Source: Prolixibacteraceae bacterium (GTDB lineage: Bacteria > Bacteroidota > Bacteroidia > Bacteroidales > Prolixibacteraceae). Taken from it: a DNA stretch of 13,467 nt. Shown piece after piece: positions 1 to 8,491 of this stretch (positions are counted from its first letter, which is position 1; every line of letters starts with the position of its first letter). The notes below the pieces were generated by a model. The model was given only the letters and a program-made list of their open reading frames with translations, made no database searches and was not told the DNA's origin. The DNA lies in NCBI GenBank assembly GCA_003537645.1, contig DPRM01000049.1, positions 65,998 through 79,464 on the forward strand. The letters run 5' to 3'. The position numbers and the translations under genes are program-made.

Positions 1-591
1 GAAGTTGACAACGAATACATCATGTCGCCCAAAGACCTGCGAACCATTCATTTCCTGAATAAATTGCTCGATGCAGGTGTTTCTGTGCTGAAAATTGAAG
101 GAAGGGCGCGTTCTCCCGAGTATGTTTATACCGTTGTTGAGTGTTACCGCGAAGCTGTTAACGCTTATTTCGACGATACGTTTACCGACGAAAAGATTGC
201 CAACTGGGACGAACGGCTGGCTTCGGTTTTTAACCGCGGTTTCTGGGACGGATATTACCTTGGGCAGCGACTTGGCGAATGGAGCAAGAATTACGGATCG
301 TTGGCAAGCCACCGCAAAATATATGTAGGGAAAGGAATAAATTACTTTTCGAACCTTAAAGTAGCCGAATTTAAACTCGAAACCGGTCCGCTAAAGGTGG
401 GCGACGAAATTTACATTACCGGTCCAACTACCGGTTTGGTAAAAACAATCGTAACCGAAATTCAACTCGACAAACAATCGGTTTCAGAAGCGCCCAAAGG
501 CTCATATATTTCCATCCCGGTTGATACAAAGATCCGTAAATCGGACAAGCTGTACAAAATTGTTGAAGCTTCGGAAGTAAAACAGCAGTAG
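1..591 (+). CDS. U32 family peptidase, C-terminal part (5' end outside window)
   Basis: The reading frame is open from base 1, so this is the last 196 codons of a gene that begins upstream. The visible part opens with the U32 motif MSPKDLRTIHFLNKLLDAG, followed by LKIEGRARSPEYVYTVVECY, a signature of the U32 collagenase-like fold. The rest (about residues 100-196) reads as the small beta-rich C-terminal domain of the family. Known U32 members include proteases and the E. coli proteins TrhP (YegQ) and RlhA (YdcP), which are needed for tRNA and 23S rRNA hydroxylation. Bacteroidota copies are usually annotated only as peptidase U32, and the sequence does not show which role applies here. The N-terminal part of the domain is not in the window. 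The next gene starts 32 bases after the stop codon on the same strand. Confidence 0.88.
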   Translation, partial: EVDNEYIMSPKDLRTIHFLNKLLDAGVSVLKIEGRARSPEYVYTVVECYREAVNAYFDDTFTDEKIANWDERLASVFNRGFWDGYYLGQRLGEWSKNYGSLASHRKIYVGKGINYFSNLKVAEFKLETGPLKVGDEIYITGPTTGLVKTIVTEIQLDKQSVSEAPKGSYISIPVDTKIRKSDKLYKIVEASEVKQQ

Positions 592-598
592 TAATTTT

Positions 599-606
599 TA
601 TTTTTG
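599..606 (+). promoter_or_regulatory. Possible -7 box (TATTTTTG) for the 925-residue membrane protein gene
   Basis: TATTTTTG fits the Bacteroidota -7 consensus TAnnTTTG and ends 17 bases before the ATG at 624, which would give a leader of about ten bases. No good -33 TTTG was found 19-21 bases upstream, where the U32 gene ends. The downstream gene may therefore simply be co-transcribed with the U32 gene. Confidence 0.35.
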
Positions 607-623
607 AGCAAATTTACCCTTCT

Positions 624-3401
624 ATGCGAAAAGTTATTGTCATTTCAGGAATTGTAATTTTGGTTGCCGCAGCCGCTTTTCTTGGTATTAAATATTTCCC
701 GAAAGATTCGGGCGAACAGGTGATACAGACCTTCTCGACCAAGCAAAACCCGGCATACAAAGCTGTTCCGCAGAAATGTCCGTTGCTGATTGAGATAAAA
801 AATACCGAAGCATTTTACCGCGAAATAAAAGGCAATCAGCCAATTATTGCTGAATTAAACGGAATTCCGGCAGTTAAGAATCTCTTTTCCGAAATTGGAA
901 GGTTCAGTGATTTTGTAAACGCCCATTCAGGAATTAACGGTTTGCTGAAGGGAAAATCGGTGATTGTTTCTGTCAATCTCACTGGTAAAAACCAGCAAAC
1001 TAACCTCTTTCTGGTACAGATGAACGATCAAAACGAATCGAATTCGGCGACTGCCACCATTTCGGCGGATTTGGGTTCGGAGTATTCTGTCACCCGAAAA
1101 AACTACGACAATACAACCATTTTTAATGCCCGCTCGGCCGAACTCAGCTTTTATTATGCTTGCGCCAACGATGTATTAATGGTGAGCGAAGATTTTATCT
1201 TGCTCGAACAAGCCATCAGGCAAACCAATTCCGAAAATTTACTGAGCGATTCCGAATTTACCGAGCTATACAAAACCATCGAAGAAAATTCGCTGGCGAA
1301 TGTATTCATCAATCATCTCACTGTTCCCCAGTTACTTGCCAAATTTGTTTCTCCCGAAATGCGCAAAACAATCGGGAATCTCGATGCATATTCAAGCTGG
1401 TCGGGACTTGATCTTACGGTTAAGCCATCTGATCTGGAAATTAACGGGTTCAGTTATACAAAAGATTCGAGCGATCATTTTCTCAATCTTTTTCGCGATC
1501 AGGAGGCGCAAAAAATTACGATAGAGAAAGCAATTCCGGCAAATGCGACCTACTTTGTGGCATTAAACCTGAAAAATACGACCAGCTATCTCGATCATTA
1601 CGAATCGTATATCAAGGCAAACGGAAATTATTATCCGCGCGAAATGAGCCTGATGGAGTTTCAGAAGAAAACAAAAACCGATGCCATCCGCTTGTTTAAA
1701 GAGATTGGCGGTACACAGTTCGCTGGTGTTTATACCACCATTAACAAATCGAATCCGGGACAGAACCGGTTTTTTGTGGCTGAAATAATCAATGAACGGG
1801 ACGCAAAAGAAAAAATCGGGAAAACAGTTTCTGAATTCAGCCGAACCGCGAATGACGGGACCGGTAATTTCCACACAGAATATGCTGTTGACAGCAAAAA
1901 CTCGTTCGATATTTATCGCCTGCCTGTTAGTAACATGGCCGAATCGCTTTTCGGTCAGGCATTTTCAGGAATCAGCGGCAACTACATCGTTTTGTTTCGC
2001 AAATACATGATTTGGGGCGATAATTTGCCCGGACTAAAATCCTATCTGCAAAGTCTTGTTTCAGAAAAAACCCTTGCAAACGACTCTGTTTACAAGATTT
2101 ACACAAAAAACAGCCAACCTGAAGCCAACTTTTATGTTTACGCTAAAATTCCAAAAGTTTTCCGCCTGAAAGATGCTTTGCTCAAAAGCGATGTAAGTGC
2201 GAAATTGACTGACAGCGAAGAAGCCATTCGTAAATTCAGTACTTTTTCGTGGCAGTTTTCGGTTTCAGGAAATATGATTGAGAATAAAATTAACCTGAAA
2301 TACGATCCGGATTTAAAAGAAGAACCCGAGGCTCTCTGGCAGCTAAAACTTGATGCACTTCTGGCTCAAAAGCCTAAATTGGTATTGAATCACAAGGACT
2401 TGGCCAATCGCGAAATGATTGTTACCGACAAACTCAACAATATTTACCTCATCAATAAAGAGGGTATTATCCAATGGAAATTGAATCTGCCCGAGCCAAT
2501 TATTTCTGAAGTACATTTGATTGACATATACCAGACGAAACGGTTTCAATACCTTTTCAATACAAAAACTCAACTGTACGTGGTCGATCGCACAGGCAGC
2601 AAAGTGGGAAAATTTCCGGTGGTATTTAAAGCAATGGCTGCAAACGGCGTATCGGTGGCCGAATACGGAAAAAACAAGGAATACCGGTTTTTTGTGGCTG
2701 GCGAAGACAAAAAAGTGTATGTATATGACCGCGATGGACGATTGATTCCAAAATGGAATTTTGATGTGACCGAAAGCCTGGTTAACAAACCAATCCGGCA
2801 TTACGATATCGATGGTAAAGACTACCTCGTTTTTGCTGATAAGCAAAACACCTATTTCCTCGACAGGTCGGGGAAGAGCCGCGACATTCAGCCAGATCAG
2901 TTCGACCATTCAGGAAACCAGATGACTTTTATAAATGATGGAAATCCGCGATTAATATCCACCGATGTGACAGGGAAAATTTACATTCAGTATTTTACCG
3001 GACAAACAGAAACCAAGGAAGTTGGTAAGTTTGGCGGCAGTCATCTTTTTGTTGCTGAAGACATTGACGGGAACGGTTCTGTGGAATATCTTTTTGCGGA
3101 AGGTAAAAAACTAACTGTATTTGCTGCCGACGGCAAGAAATTATTCGAACGGAGTTTCCCCGAAAACATCAGCGAAATACCGTCAGTTTACACTTTGAGT
3201 CCGGGAGTTACAAAAATAGGGATTGTTACCGGCGCCGATAATAAGGTATATCTGCTCGAAAAAAGTGGTGCGATCGCCTGGGGATTTCCGCAGGCAGGAA
3301 ATACCTCGTTTGTACTCGGGAAATTTAATGATACAAGTTCGTATTATAATTTGCTGGTTGGCAGCGACGATGGAAGTGTGGTGAATTATAAAGTGGAATA
3401 A
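624..3401 (+). CDS. Membrane-anchored protein of unknown function with C-terminal beta-propeller-like region
   Basis: This 925-residue protein has one N-terminal hydrophobic segment (about residues 4-22, VIVISGIVILVAAAAFLGI) after a short basic start, so most of it probably faces the periplasm. Residues ~50-570 are a mixed alpha/beta region without a catalytic motif I recognise; the opening (PQKCPLLIEIKNTEAFYREI) recalls the loosely defined DUF3352-like proteins. From about residue 585 there are seven or eight repeats of 35-45 residues containing strand-turn patterns such as NNIYLINKEGIIQWKL, KKVYVYDRDGRLIPKW and NKVYLLEKSGAIAWGF. These resemble PQQ/YncE-like propeller blades. The segment VAEDIDGNGSVEYLFAEG looks like an FG-GAP/calcium-binding-type turn. 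It lies 32 bases after the U32 gene and may share its transcript. A scaffold or outer-membrane assembly role is possible but unproven. Confidence 0.8.
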   Translation: MRKVIVISGIVILVAAAAFLGIKYFPKDSGEQVIQTFSTKQNPAYKAVPQKCPLLIEIKNTEAFYREIKGNQPIIAELNGIPAVKNLFSEIGRFSDFVNAHSGINGLLKGKSVIVSVNLTGKNQQTNLFLVQMNDQNESNSATATISADLGSEYSVTRKNYDNTTIFNARSAELSFYYACANDVLMVSEDFILLEQAIRQTNSENLLSDSEFTELYKTIEENSLANVFINHLTVPQLLAKFVSPEMRKTIGNLDAYSSWSGLDLTVKPSDLEINGFSYTKDSSDHFLNLFRDQEAQKITIEKAIPANATYFVALNLKNTTSYLDHYESYIKANGNYYPREMSLMEFQKKTKTDAIRLFKEIGGTQFAGVYTTINKSNPGQNRFFVAEIINERDAKEKIGKTVSEFSRTANDGTGNFHTEYAVDSKNSFDIYRLPVSNMAESLFGQAFSGISGNYIVLFRKYMIWGDNLPGLKSYLQSLVSEKTLANDSVYKIYTKNSQPEANFYVYAKIPKVFRLKDALLKSDVSAKLTDSEEAIRKFSTFSWQFSVSGNMIENKINLKYDPDLKEEPEALWQLKLDALLAQKPKLVLNHKDLANREMIVTDKLNNIYLINKEGIIQWKLNLPEPIISEVHLIDIYQTKRFQYLFNTKTQLYVVDRTGSKVGKFPVVFKAMAANGVSVAEYGKNKEYRFFVAGEDKKVYVYDRDGRLIPKWNFDVTESLVNKPIRHYDIDGKDYLVFADKQNTYFLDRSGKSRDIQPDQFDHSGNQMTFINDGNPRLISTDVTGKIYIQYFTGQTETKEVGKFGGSHLFVAEDIDGNGSVEYLFAEGKKLTVFAADGKKLFERSFPENISEIPSVYTLSPGVTKIGIVTGADNKVYLLEKSGAIAWGFPQAGNTSFVLGKFNDTSSYYNLLVGSDDGSVVNYKVE

Positions 3402-3422
3402 ATGTGGAGTTGATTTGACTTT

Positions 3423-3547
3423 TTAGATATTCGTTCCCCGAAACAGTAGATCGCCCGATTGCAGTTGAATTTTTGGAGCAGGTTGGGTGCAGGCGAAAAA
3501 GCTGGCAAGGATAGGAGTATGATGGATTTTTTTAGTTTGTAGTTCAT
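3423..3547 (-). pseudogene. 5' remnant of a lipoprotein gene, YiiX/YebB-like (NlpC/P60 superfamily)
   Basis: The ATG at 3547 overlaps the TGA of the upstream AT-rich gene (ATGA). It begins a lipoprotein-like signal, MNYKLKKSIILLSLPAF. At the run of five T (minus strand, 3500-3496) the sensible reading moves to another frame, which continues FFACTQPAP and then KIQLQSGDLLFRGTNI before a TAA at 3425-3423. One extra T would restore a continuous protein with a lipid-attachment cysteine just after the hydrophobic stretch. The phrase LQSGDLLFRG is typical of the mature N-terminus of YiiX/YebB-like permuted papain-fold proteins. Those proteins are much longer (roughly 200 residues) and have a downstream catalytic domain that is absent here. 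So this is both frameshifted and truncated. A sequencing error could explain the frameshift but not the missing 3' part. The family call rests on one short motif. Confidence 0.5.
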
Positions 3548-4239
3548 AGGATTGGGGAAATCATTTTATTTCTAAACATTAGTATTTCTTCAAAATACTT
3601 GTCGTATTTAATTTTGTCATTCTGCTTATCTTCTGTATAATATTCATCCAATCTACGAAGAGATTTATTCAAGTATACTATATATATCTGTTCAAACCTC
3701 TTTTGTAAAATATGTTTATTTGTTTTATCAATTTCAGATAAAACAATAAAATCATAAATCAAGGCTGCATTTGAAATAACATTAAAATAATTACCAAAAT
3801 TTATTACAACCATCAAATCATTCTTGTATCTATCTGTTTTTTCTCCCATATATGGTTTTATTTGATCATAATAAAGAATACTACTCGTTGAATTGAAAGC
3901 TGCAATACCTTTCCTTTGATTAAGCTTTTCATCAATAAAGATAAGATTACTACACTTATTCTCTAAATCAAGAATTAATGTCAGTAATGTTTGAATAGAA
4001 TTATTTTCACTTTGAATTTTATTGGCTTGTCTTTGAGCAACTAAAGCATAATAAATTAACAATGCTCCAATTAGACTTGTTATCGGAGCAGTTATTCCTC
4101 CAATTGTTGAGCCTATATCTCCAGTATCATGGAAATTAATAAAACCTAAGGACCTTGTAAAAATCCAAGGACTAAGAATTGTAAGTACTATTCCAATTAA
4201 CAGCAATATTTCAACTCGTTTTCCAAAATAATTAAGCAT
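3544..4239 (-). CDS. AT-rich two-helix membrane protein, resembles putative phage abortive-infection (AbiC-like) proteins
   Basis: From the ATG at 4239 this gives 231 residues. A TTG at 4287 would add 16 residues and cannot be excluded; I prefer the ATG because the hydrophobic segment then follows directly. There are two membrane helices, one near residues 9-27 (VEILLLIGIVLTILSPWIF) and one near 52-67 (ITSLIGALLIYYALVA). Between them is the motif DTGDIGSTIGGITAPI, after which comes a charged helix AQRQANKIQSENNSIQT. This TM - GxxGDxxGGxxxP - TM - coiled-helix layout is characteristic of proteins annotated as putative phage abortive infection proteins. The rest is a cytoplasmic, helix-rich, lysine/isoleucine-rich domain without a recognised enzyme motif. 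Codon and base use differ sharply from the flanks: 12 G/C in the 60 bases at 3781-3840 against 25 at 4621-4680. This suggests horizontal acquisition. A role in phage defence is inferred only. Confidence 0.72.
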   Translation of the reverse strand: MLNYFGKRVEILLLIGIVLTILSPWIFTRSLGFINFHDTGDIGSTIGGITAPITSLIGALLIYYALVAQRQANKIQSENNSIQTLLTLILDLENKCSNLIFIDEKLNQRKGIAAFNSTSSILYYDQIKPYMGEKTDRYKNDLMVVINFGNYFNVISNAALIYDFIVLSEIDKTNKHILQKRFEQIYIVYLNKSLRRLDEYYTEDKQNDKIKYDKYFEEILMFRNKMISPIL

Positions 4240-4313
4240 CGGTAAATTTTTAATTGTTTTATCATGAGCGTTTGTGATGATAAACAAGATCGGTTTTAAA
4301 CTGTATCCAACAG

Positions 4314-5030
4314 CTAAAACACATCCACCTCCACCACAGGCTTAAAAAATTCTTCAATCTCCTGCAAAGTGGTTTCAGTCTTCGGTACGTCGCGAACAAC
4401 TTTACCTTTTTCGAGGATAATCAGTCGGGTGGAGACATCGGCAATGTTGTCGAGCGTGTGGTCGGAAATGAGGAAAGTGGTGCCGTTTTCAGCAGCAAAA
4501 TCCTTGATCAGCTTCCGGAGTTTGTATTGCGAGCTGGGATCGAGGTTGGCAAATGGCTCGTCCAGAACCACGATTTCGGGTTTGCCCATCAGGGCGGCCA
4601 CAATGCCCACTTTCTTCTGGTTTCCTTTCGAAAAGTCGCGGATAAACTTCTTTTTACCCAGGATCTCGCCGTTGAAAAAGTCGGTGTACTTTTCCAGGAA
4701 AGCGGTGGTTTCGGCTTTGGTCAGCCGGCGCAAACCTGCAATAAAACCAAAATATTCTTCGGCGGTGAGGTAGCCAATCAGGAACGATTCGTCGATAAAC
4801 GCGCCGGTAAAATCTTTCCAGTCTTCCGACTCGCGCACCAGGATGCCTTTGCTGATTATTTCGCCTTTACTGGCTGTAATCAGGTCGAGAATCAGGTTAA
4901 AAAGTGTTGTTTTCCCAGCGCCGTTGTTGCCCACCAGCCCGAAAATTTCGCTTCGGTTGATGGTCAGTTCAGGAATATTCAGGACGATTTCTTTGTTGTA
5001 TGCTTTGATGAGGTTTTGTATCTGTATCAT
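4314..5030 (-). CDS. ABC transporter ATP-binding protein
   Basis: This 238-residue nucleotide-binding subunit drives the DUF5687 permease encoded just upstream. Walker A is GNNGAGKTT (residues 34-42), the Walker B region is IVVLDEP with catalytic E158, the D-loop follows as NLDP, and the H-loop histidine is H191 (SDHTLD). The ABC signature is FSKGNQKK (133-140), the degenerate form common in exporter ATPases of the CcmA/YxlF type rather than the classical LSGGQ. Its ATG lies 2 bases after the permease stop codon, so the two are almost certainly co-transcribed and translationally coupled. The substrate is not evident; relatives in Bacteroidota are annotated only as ABC transporter components. 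The AT-rich gene follows on the same strand and could receive read-through transcription. Confidence 0.95.
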   Translation of the reverse strand: MIQIQNLIKAYNKEIVLNIPELTINRSEIFGLVGNNGAGKTTLFNLILDLITASKGEIISKGILVRESEDWKDFTGAFIDESFLIGYLTAEEYFGFIAGLRRLTKAETTAFLEKYTDFFNGEILGKKKFIRDFSKGNQKKVGIVAALMGKPEIVVLDEPFANLDPSSQYKLRKLIKDFAAENGTTFLISDHTLDNIADVSTRLIILEKGKVVRDVPKTETTLQEIEEFFKPVVEVDVF

Positions 5031-5032
5031 GA

Positions 5033-6508
5033 TCAGGAGTTTTTGTAGTTTTTAATGAGTTGATGTTTTTGTTTCAGGTATTTTTTAGCGAAAAAGTCGA
5101 TAACAACAGAGTGAAACAGTATGCCGGTGAGCCCCAAAACTCCGAGCCCGGCATAAGCGCCAACATCGCCAAAAGGCAGTTTAAATAAGTAAAACAAGCC
5201 GATGGGAATCAGGAACATAGGTAATCCGACCAACCACTGCGCAGCACCCACGCCCTGGTAATTCATCACCGACGACTGGTTTAAATCCAATCGCTTTTTG
5301 CTGTAAAGTCCAATGAAAAAGAGCAACGGAATGTTGATTCCCAGGTTGTAAAGCAGCATGGCCAGATGGGTGTAAATAATTTTGGTGTGCATAAAAGCGT
5401 AAGGCAGTGTGAGAAAATAGCAGGCCACCGACACCACTGTAACCAACATGTAAAACGATTGCAGAAACTGTTTCATTTTCAGGCGCTGACACATCAGCAT
5501 CGAAAAATAGTTGCTGTGCCAGGCCGGAAAAAACTGTCCGTACGAAATGGAAAACATGCCTACGATGATGATTCCGCCCAGAATGAAAATAAATTCGGGA
5601 GCTGGTTTGCCTGGTTCAGTTCGGTAAATCAGCAAGCCATAAGCCAGCATCAACACGGTCATCATGGCTACCGAGCGAGGGCGTTTGTTTCGCCAGATCA
5701 GCCGCAGTTCGAGCGCAATAAAACGGCCTGTTTCGCCCAGTTTGTCGAGCCAGGAGTAGTCGCGAACTTGCTCGGCCTTTTGTTTTCCTGAAACCAGATT
5801 TACGAACATGCGGCTCAGCAGAAACCTTACATTCAGGAAATAAAACAGCACCGGAATCAAGAGAAACATTATTGCCAATGCAGGACTAACAAGGACCAAA
5901 TCGAGCAATTTGCCCAATCCTCCGGAAAGATCGACAATTCCGAAATGATTGATGGCAAATAATCCGGCAAGGGCAGCCAGAAAAATGAAGAAACCGTATT
6001 CGGCTTCGTTAAACCTCCATTTCAGGTAAATGGCCAGAAAGTGATTACTGAAAATCAGGATAAATATTGACAGAAACCAGGCAGTTGTTGCCATTCCTGA
6101 ATGCGCATTGCTCACCAGCGTAAAAGTTACAGGAAGCAACAGGAAAAACGGCAGCAAATTGAAGAAATTGAACACCGAACGAATCATTAGGTAATTGGCA
6201 ATCTTCCGGCGGCGAATATTCTGCAGCAGCAAAGGTTTGAAACTAACAGTCGGCAACTTTTGCATCAGTTGACGAATAATCAGATCGATACCAAAATACG
6301 CCAGCAAAATGCTGTTGAACTTGCTCACCGGGTCAACACCGGGAAAATCTTTGGTGAGAATTTCGGGAATGGCAAAACCCAGAACAAGGAAACTTGCTGA
6401 AAAATACAAGGCCAGAAAACCCAGTCCGATGTTGGTTGCCAGGCTTTTGCCCCAGTAAGCCGACCGGACGGTTTCGCGCCAGGCCAATGTAAAAAGGTTG
6501 CTGTTCAT
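5033..6508 (-). CDS. DUF5687 family ABC transporter permease
   Basis: This 491-residue integral membrane protein has roughly ten to twelve hydrophobic segments, for example LGFLALYFSASFLVLGFAI near residues 29-47, and clusters near 110-200, 280-340, 350-400 and 425-470. It opens with LFTLAWRETVRSAYWGKSLA and has the central phrase ALELRLIWRNKRPRS. Both are typical of the DUF5687 family, a Bacteroidota-specific group of ABC-2-like permeases encoded beside an ATPase. Full length is as expected for the family, and the basic C-terminus (KKYLKQKHQLIKNYKNS) is cytoplasmic-like. It forms a unit with the ATPase gene downstream, 2 bases away. A 90-base gap separates it from the secreted lamin-tail gene upstream, with no clear -33/-7 pair in that gap. 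The transported substrate is unknown. Confidence 0.9.
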   Translation of the reverse strand: MNSNLFTLAWRETVRSAYWGKSLATNIGLGFLALYFSASFLVLGFAIPEILTKDFPGVDPVSKFNSILLAYFGIDLIIRQLMQKLPTVSFKPLLLQNIRRRKIANYLMIRSVFNFFNLLPFFLLLPVTFTLVSNAHSGMATTAWFLSIFILIFSNHFLAIYLKWRFNEAEYGFFIFLAALAGLFAINHFGIVDLSGGLGKLLDLVLVSPALAIMFLLIPVLFYFLNVRFLLSRMFVNLVSGKQKAEQVRDYSWLDKLGETGRFIALELRLIWRNKRPRSVAMMTVLMLAYGLLIYRTEPGKPAPEFIFILGGIIIVGMFSISYGQFFPAWHSNYFSMLMCQRLKMKQFLQSFYMLVTVVSVACYFLTLPYAFMHTKIIYTHLAMLLYNLGINIPLLFFIGLYSKKRLDLNQSSVMNYQGVGAAQWLVGLPMFLIPIGLFYLFKLPFGDVGAYAGLGVLGLTGILFHSVVIDFFAKKYLKQKHQLIKNYKNS

Positions 6509-6598
6509 TTGTGGAGATTATAGTTTTGGGAAATTGGTATTTGAGGTTTATGTTTTGTTACAAGTTGGGTCTGAATAAAGTGCTTGATTTTAAATTTT

Positions 6599-8491
6599 TT
6601 ATTCCAGCCGATCAGTAATGGTGCAGGCTTCCTTGAATCTTTTTACTTGTCCTTCCTGATCAAAAACTTCGACCAGAACAATATACACACCAATGCCCAT
6701 TTTTTGTCCCGATTCATTTTTGCCATCCCACAGCCAGCTTCCTTCCTGTGCCAGCGACTGGTTTTTCACCAGAAATTTTACTTGCCTTCCCGCCACATCA
6801 AAAATGCGGACATTGACAATGTATCCGGGTTTGTTGAACTTGTACTGAATGTTGAGGTCGTCGTTGTACCCATCGCCATTGGGCGAAAAAGCTTTGGGTT
6901 CGCAGGTTATTTCATCCTGAATCTCGGTTTCGCCATTGGTTTGAGAATTGGGCAATCCTGGCGTTGCAAAACCTACTGATGCTGCAGCAGAAGCCCAGTT
7001 GCTGCGATCGGCAGTTGGTTTCTCCGGCGAAATTCGTTCGAGCGAAACGCCTTCTTCGTCGGCCAGAAACGGTGAGTGCATTTTAGCGGAATAACTGAAT
7101 TCATCGATAACTTCCAGCGAATCGTTCAGCAAAACTACCGTTCCGGCATCATCCGGAAAAGTGGGGAACGACTTCATTGTGCAGAAATTTTCAGGATTAT
7201 GCGAGAAATATTGAGCTGAAATAATCGCGGGATCTTTGGTGCAAACCAGCAATTCGCCAGGTTTCAGGTATCTCTTTTCAGTGCTGACAACATAGATTTG
7301 TTTCAGCGCCAGCGTATCGTTTCGGGTGGCCAGTTTCAATCGGTGAACCGGTATTGTTAGCTCCGAAACATTGACAAGCTCTACAAAATCAACTCCTCCG
7401 GAAAAGGGATTGAAAAGCACTTCGTTGATCAAAACCGATCCTTTTTCCGGAGGAAATGAATAGGAAAACATACGGGTTTCGGGAACCATTATTTTTCCTG
7501 AAAGGTCGGAAATGCCCGAAACCGACAGGCTAAGTTCAACTCCTGAAGCTTTTTCGAAACTCACATCAACAGTTTTATCCGAGCCATTTGTTGGAATCGT
7601 CTGGAGAATTGGAATGTTCCGACCACTTTCATCGGTCAGTTTAAAATTTCCGGGGCGAACAGAAGCCGGATCGATGGCTTTGTTGAAAGTGAGGTTCACC
7701 GTTTGCGAATTGAGGAGCTGGACGTGCCGTATAAAAGGCGCGGCTTCGGTTTTGCTGACGGAAATATCGTCACCCCACAATTGCCCGGCACGCGTTGAAG
7801 TGTAGTTAAAATCTATTCCGATATGGTTGAAAGCCGAAACAGACCAATCGTTTCCCACAAAAGGCTTACTTTTGGCCTCACCCTGTTTTTGATATTCGAG
7901 TGTCCAGTTTCCGTGGGCAGTCCGTTGGGCAGTGATTGTTGCCAAAGTCGAAGCATTCCAATCCAAATCGGTTTGAATAATGAGGCTATCGGCCTTGCCA
8001 TTCCGCATTCTCCAAAGTTCAAGCAGATCAGACGTTCCTTTCAGATTTACACCCACTGCCCAACCGTTGATCAAATCAATTTGGATGGTATCGGCAATCA
8101 GATAAAACCAAAATCTATTAGACGACGACGGATCCCAATTTCCGTTTTTTAGCTTGAAAGACCATTGCAGATCGGAACTACTTATGTCGGAACTGGCAGA
8201 ATGGAATAGGGAAGAAGTACCACTTGTGGCTTTTGCCGAATGCTTAAGCGAATATATTCCTGAAATTGGTGTAATTGTCGAACTCTCCCAATCGCCCGTT
8301 TGTTTCCATTCTAATAAATTTGCATTTTCAAAATCATCCTGAAAAATGGAATTTAGCGTATCATTGCTCCAGATATTTTCAGTATTTAGTAAAGTATAAA
8401 TTTGGTTAGAATTGGTACTTAAGGCACTTTTGCTTACAATTATTAAAAAATTGACAAGTATTACTGAAAAAGTAAAAATTAATTTGGTCAT
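6599..8491 (-). CDS. Secreted lamin tail domain protein with FlgD/gliding-type C-terminal domain
   Basis: This 630-residue exported protein begins with a signal peptide (LIFTFSVILVNFLIIVSKSALS). Residues ~50-250 look like a jelly-roll, LamG/concanavalin-like domain (FQDDFENANLLEWKQTGDWE; GIDFNYTSTRAGQLWGDDI). Residues ~252-346 look like an SbsA/Big-type Ig domain (VNLTFNKAIDPASVRPGNF). Residues ~350-515 form a lamin tail domain (VLINEVLFNPFSGGVDFVEL through ATPGLPN). Residues ~530-630 form a FlgD-like/gliding-associated C-terminal domain (KAFSPNGDGYNDDLNIQY; VRIFDVAGRQVKFLV; GVYIVLVEVF). This order is usual for Bacteroidota surface proteins sent out by the type IX secretion system. The C-terminus resembles a type B sorting domain, although classical markers are not exact. 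No catalytic residues are visible, so a binding or structural role is likely. It ends 90 bases before the ABC permease gene. Confidence 0.85.
   Translation of the reverse strand: MTKLIFTFSVILVNFLIIVSKSALSTNSNQIYTLLNTENIWSNDTLNSIFQDDFENANLLEWKQTGDWESSTITPISGIYSLKHSAKATSGTSSLFHSASSDISSSDLQWSFKLKNGNWDPSSSNRFWFYLIADTIQIDLINGWAVGVNLKGTSDLLELWRMRNGKADSLIIQTDLDWNASTLATITAQRTAHGNWTLEYQKQGEAKSKPFVGNDWSVSAFNHIGIDFNYTSTRAGQLWGDDISVSKTEAAPFIRHVQLLNSQTVNLTFNKAIDPASVRPGNFKLTDESGRNIPILQTIPTNGSDKTVDVSFEKASGVELSLSVSGISDLSGKIMVPETRMFSYSFPPEKGSVLINEVLFNPFSGGVDFVELVNVSELTIPVHRLKLATRNDTLALKQIYVVSTEKRYLKPGELLVCTKDPAIISAQYFSHNPENFCTMKSFPTFPDDAGTVVLLNDSLEVIDEFSYSAKMHSPFLADEEGVSLERISPEKPTADRSNWASAAASVGFATPGLPNSQTNGETEIQDEITCEPKAFSPNGDGYNDDLNIQYKFNKPGYIVNVRIFDVAGRQVKFLVKNQSLAQEGSWLWDGKNESGQKMGIGVYIVLVEVFDQEGQVKRFKEACTITDRLE

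Noticed and set aside
2343..2909. Minus-strand 188-residue open frame within the propeller-like part of the 925-residue protein gene
   Set aside because: It is antisense to a continuous long frame, its composition is unlike a real protein, and no promoter is visible.
4240..4287. TTG start at 4287 for the AT-rich membrane protein
   Set aside because: It adds 16 polar residues before the first helix and uses a rare start codon; the ATG at 4239 gives a more normal N-terminus. It remains possible.
3544..4287. Third subunit of the ABC exporter operon
   Set aside because: Although on the same strand, it differs strongly in base composition, is 26-74 bases away, and resembles no exporter accessory protein.
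4458..5048. Plus-strand 196-residue open frame opposite the ABC ATPase gene
   Set aside because: It lies antisense to a gene with all Walker, signature and H-loop motifs, and its own product shows no recognisable domain.
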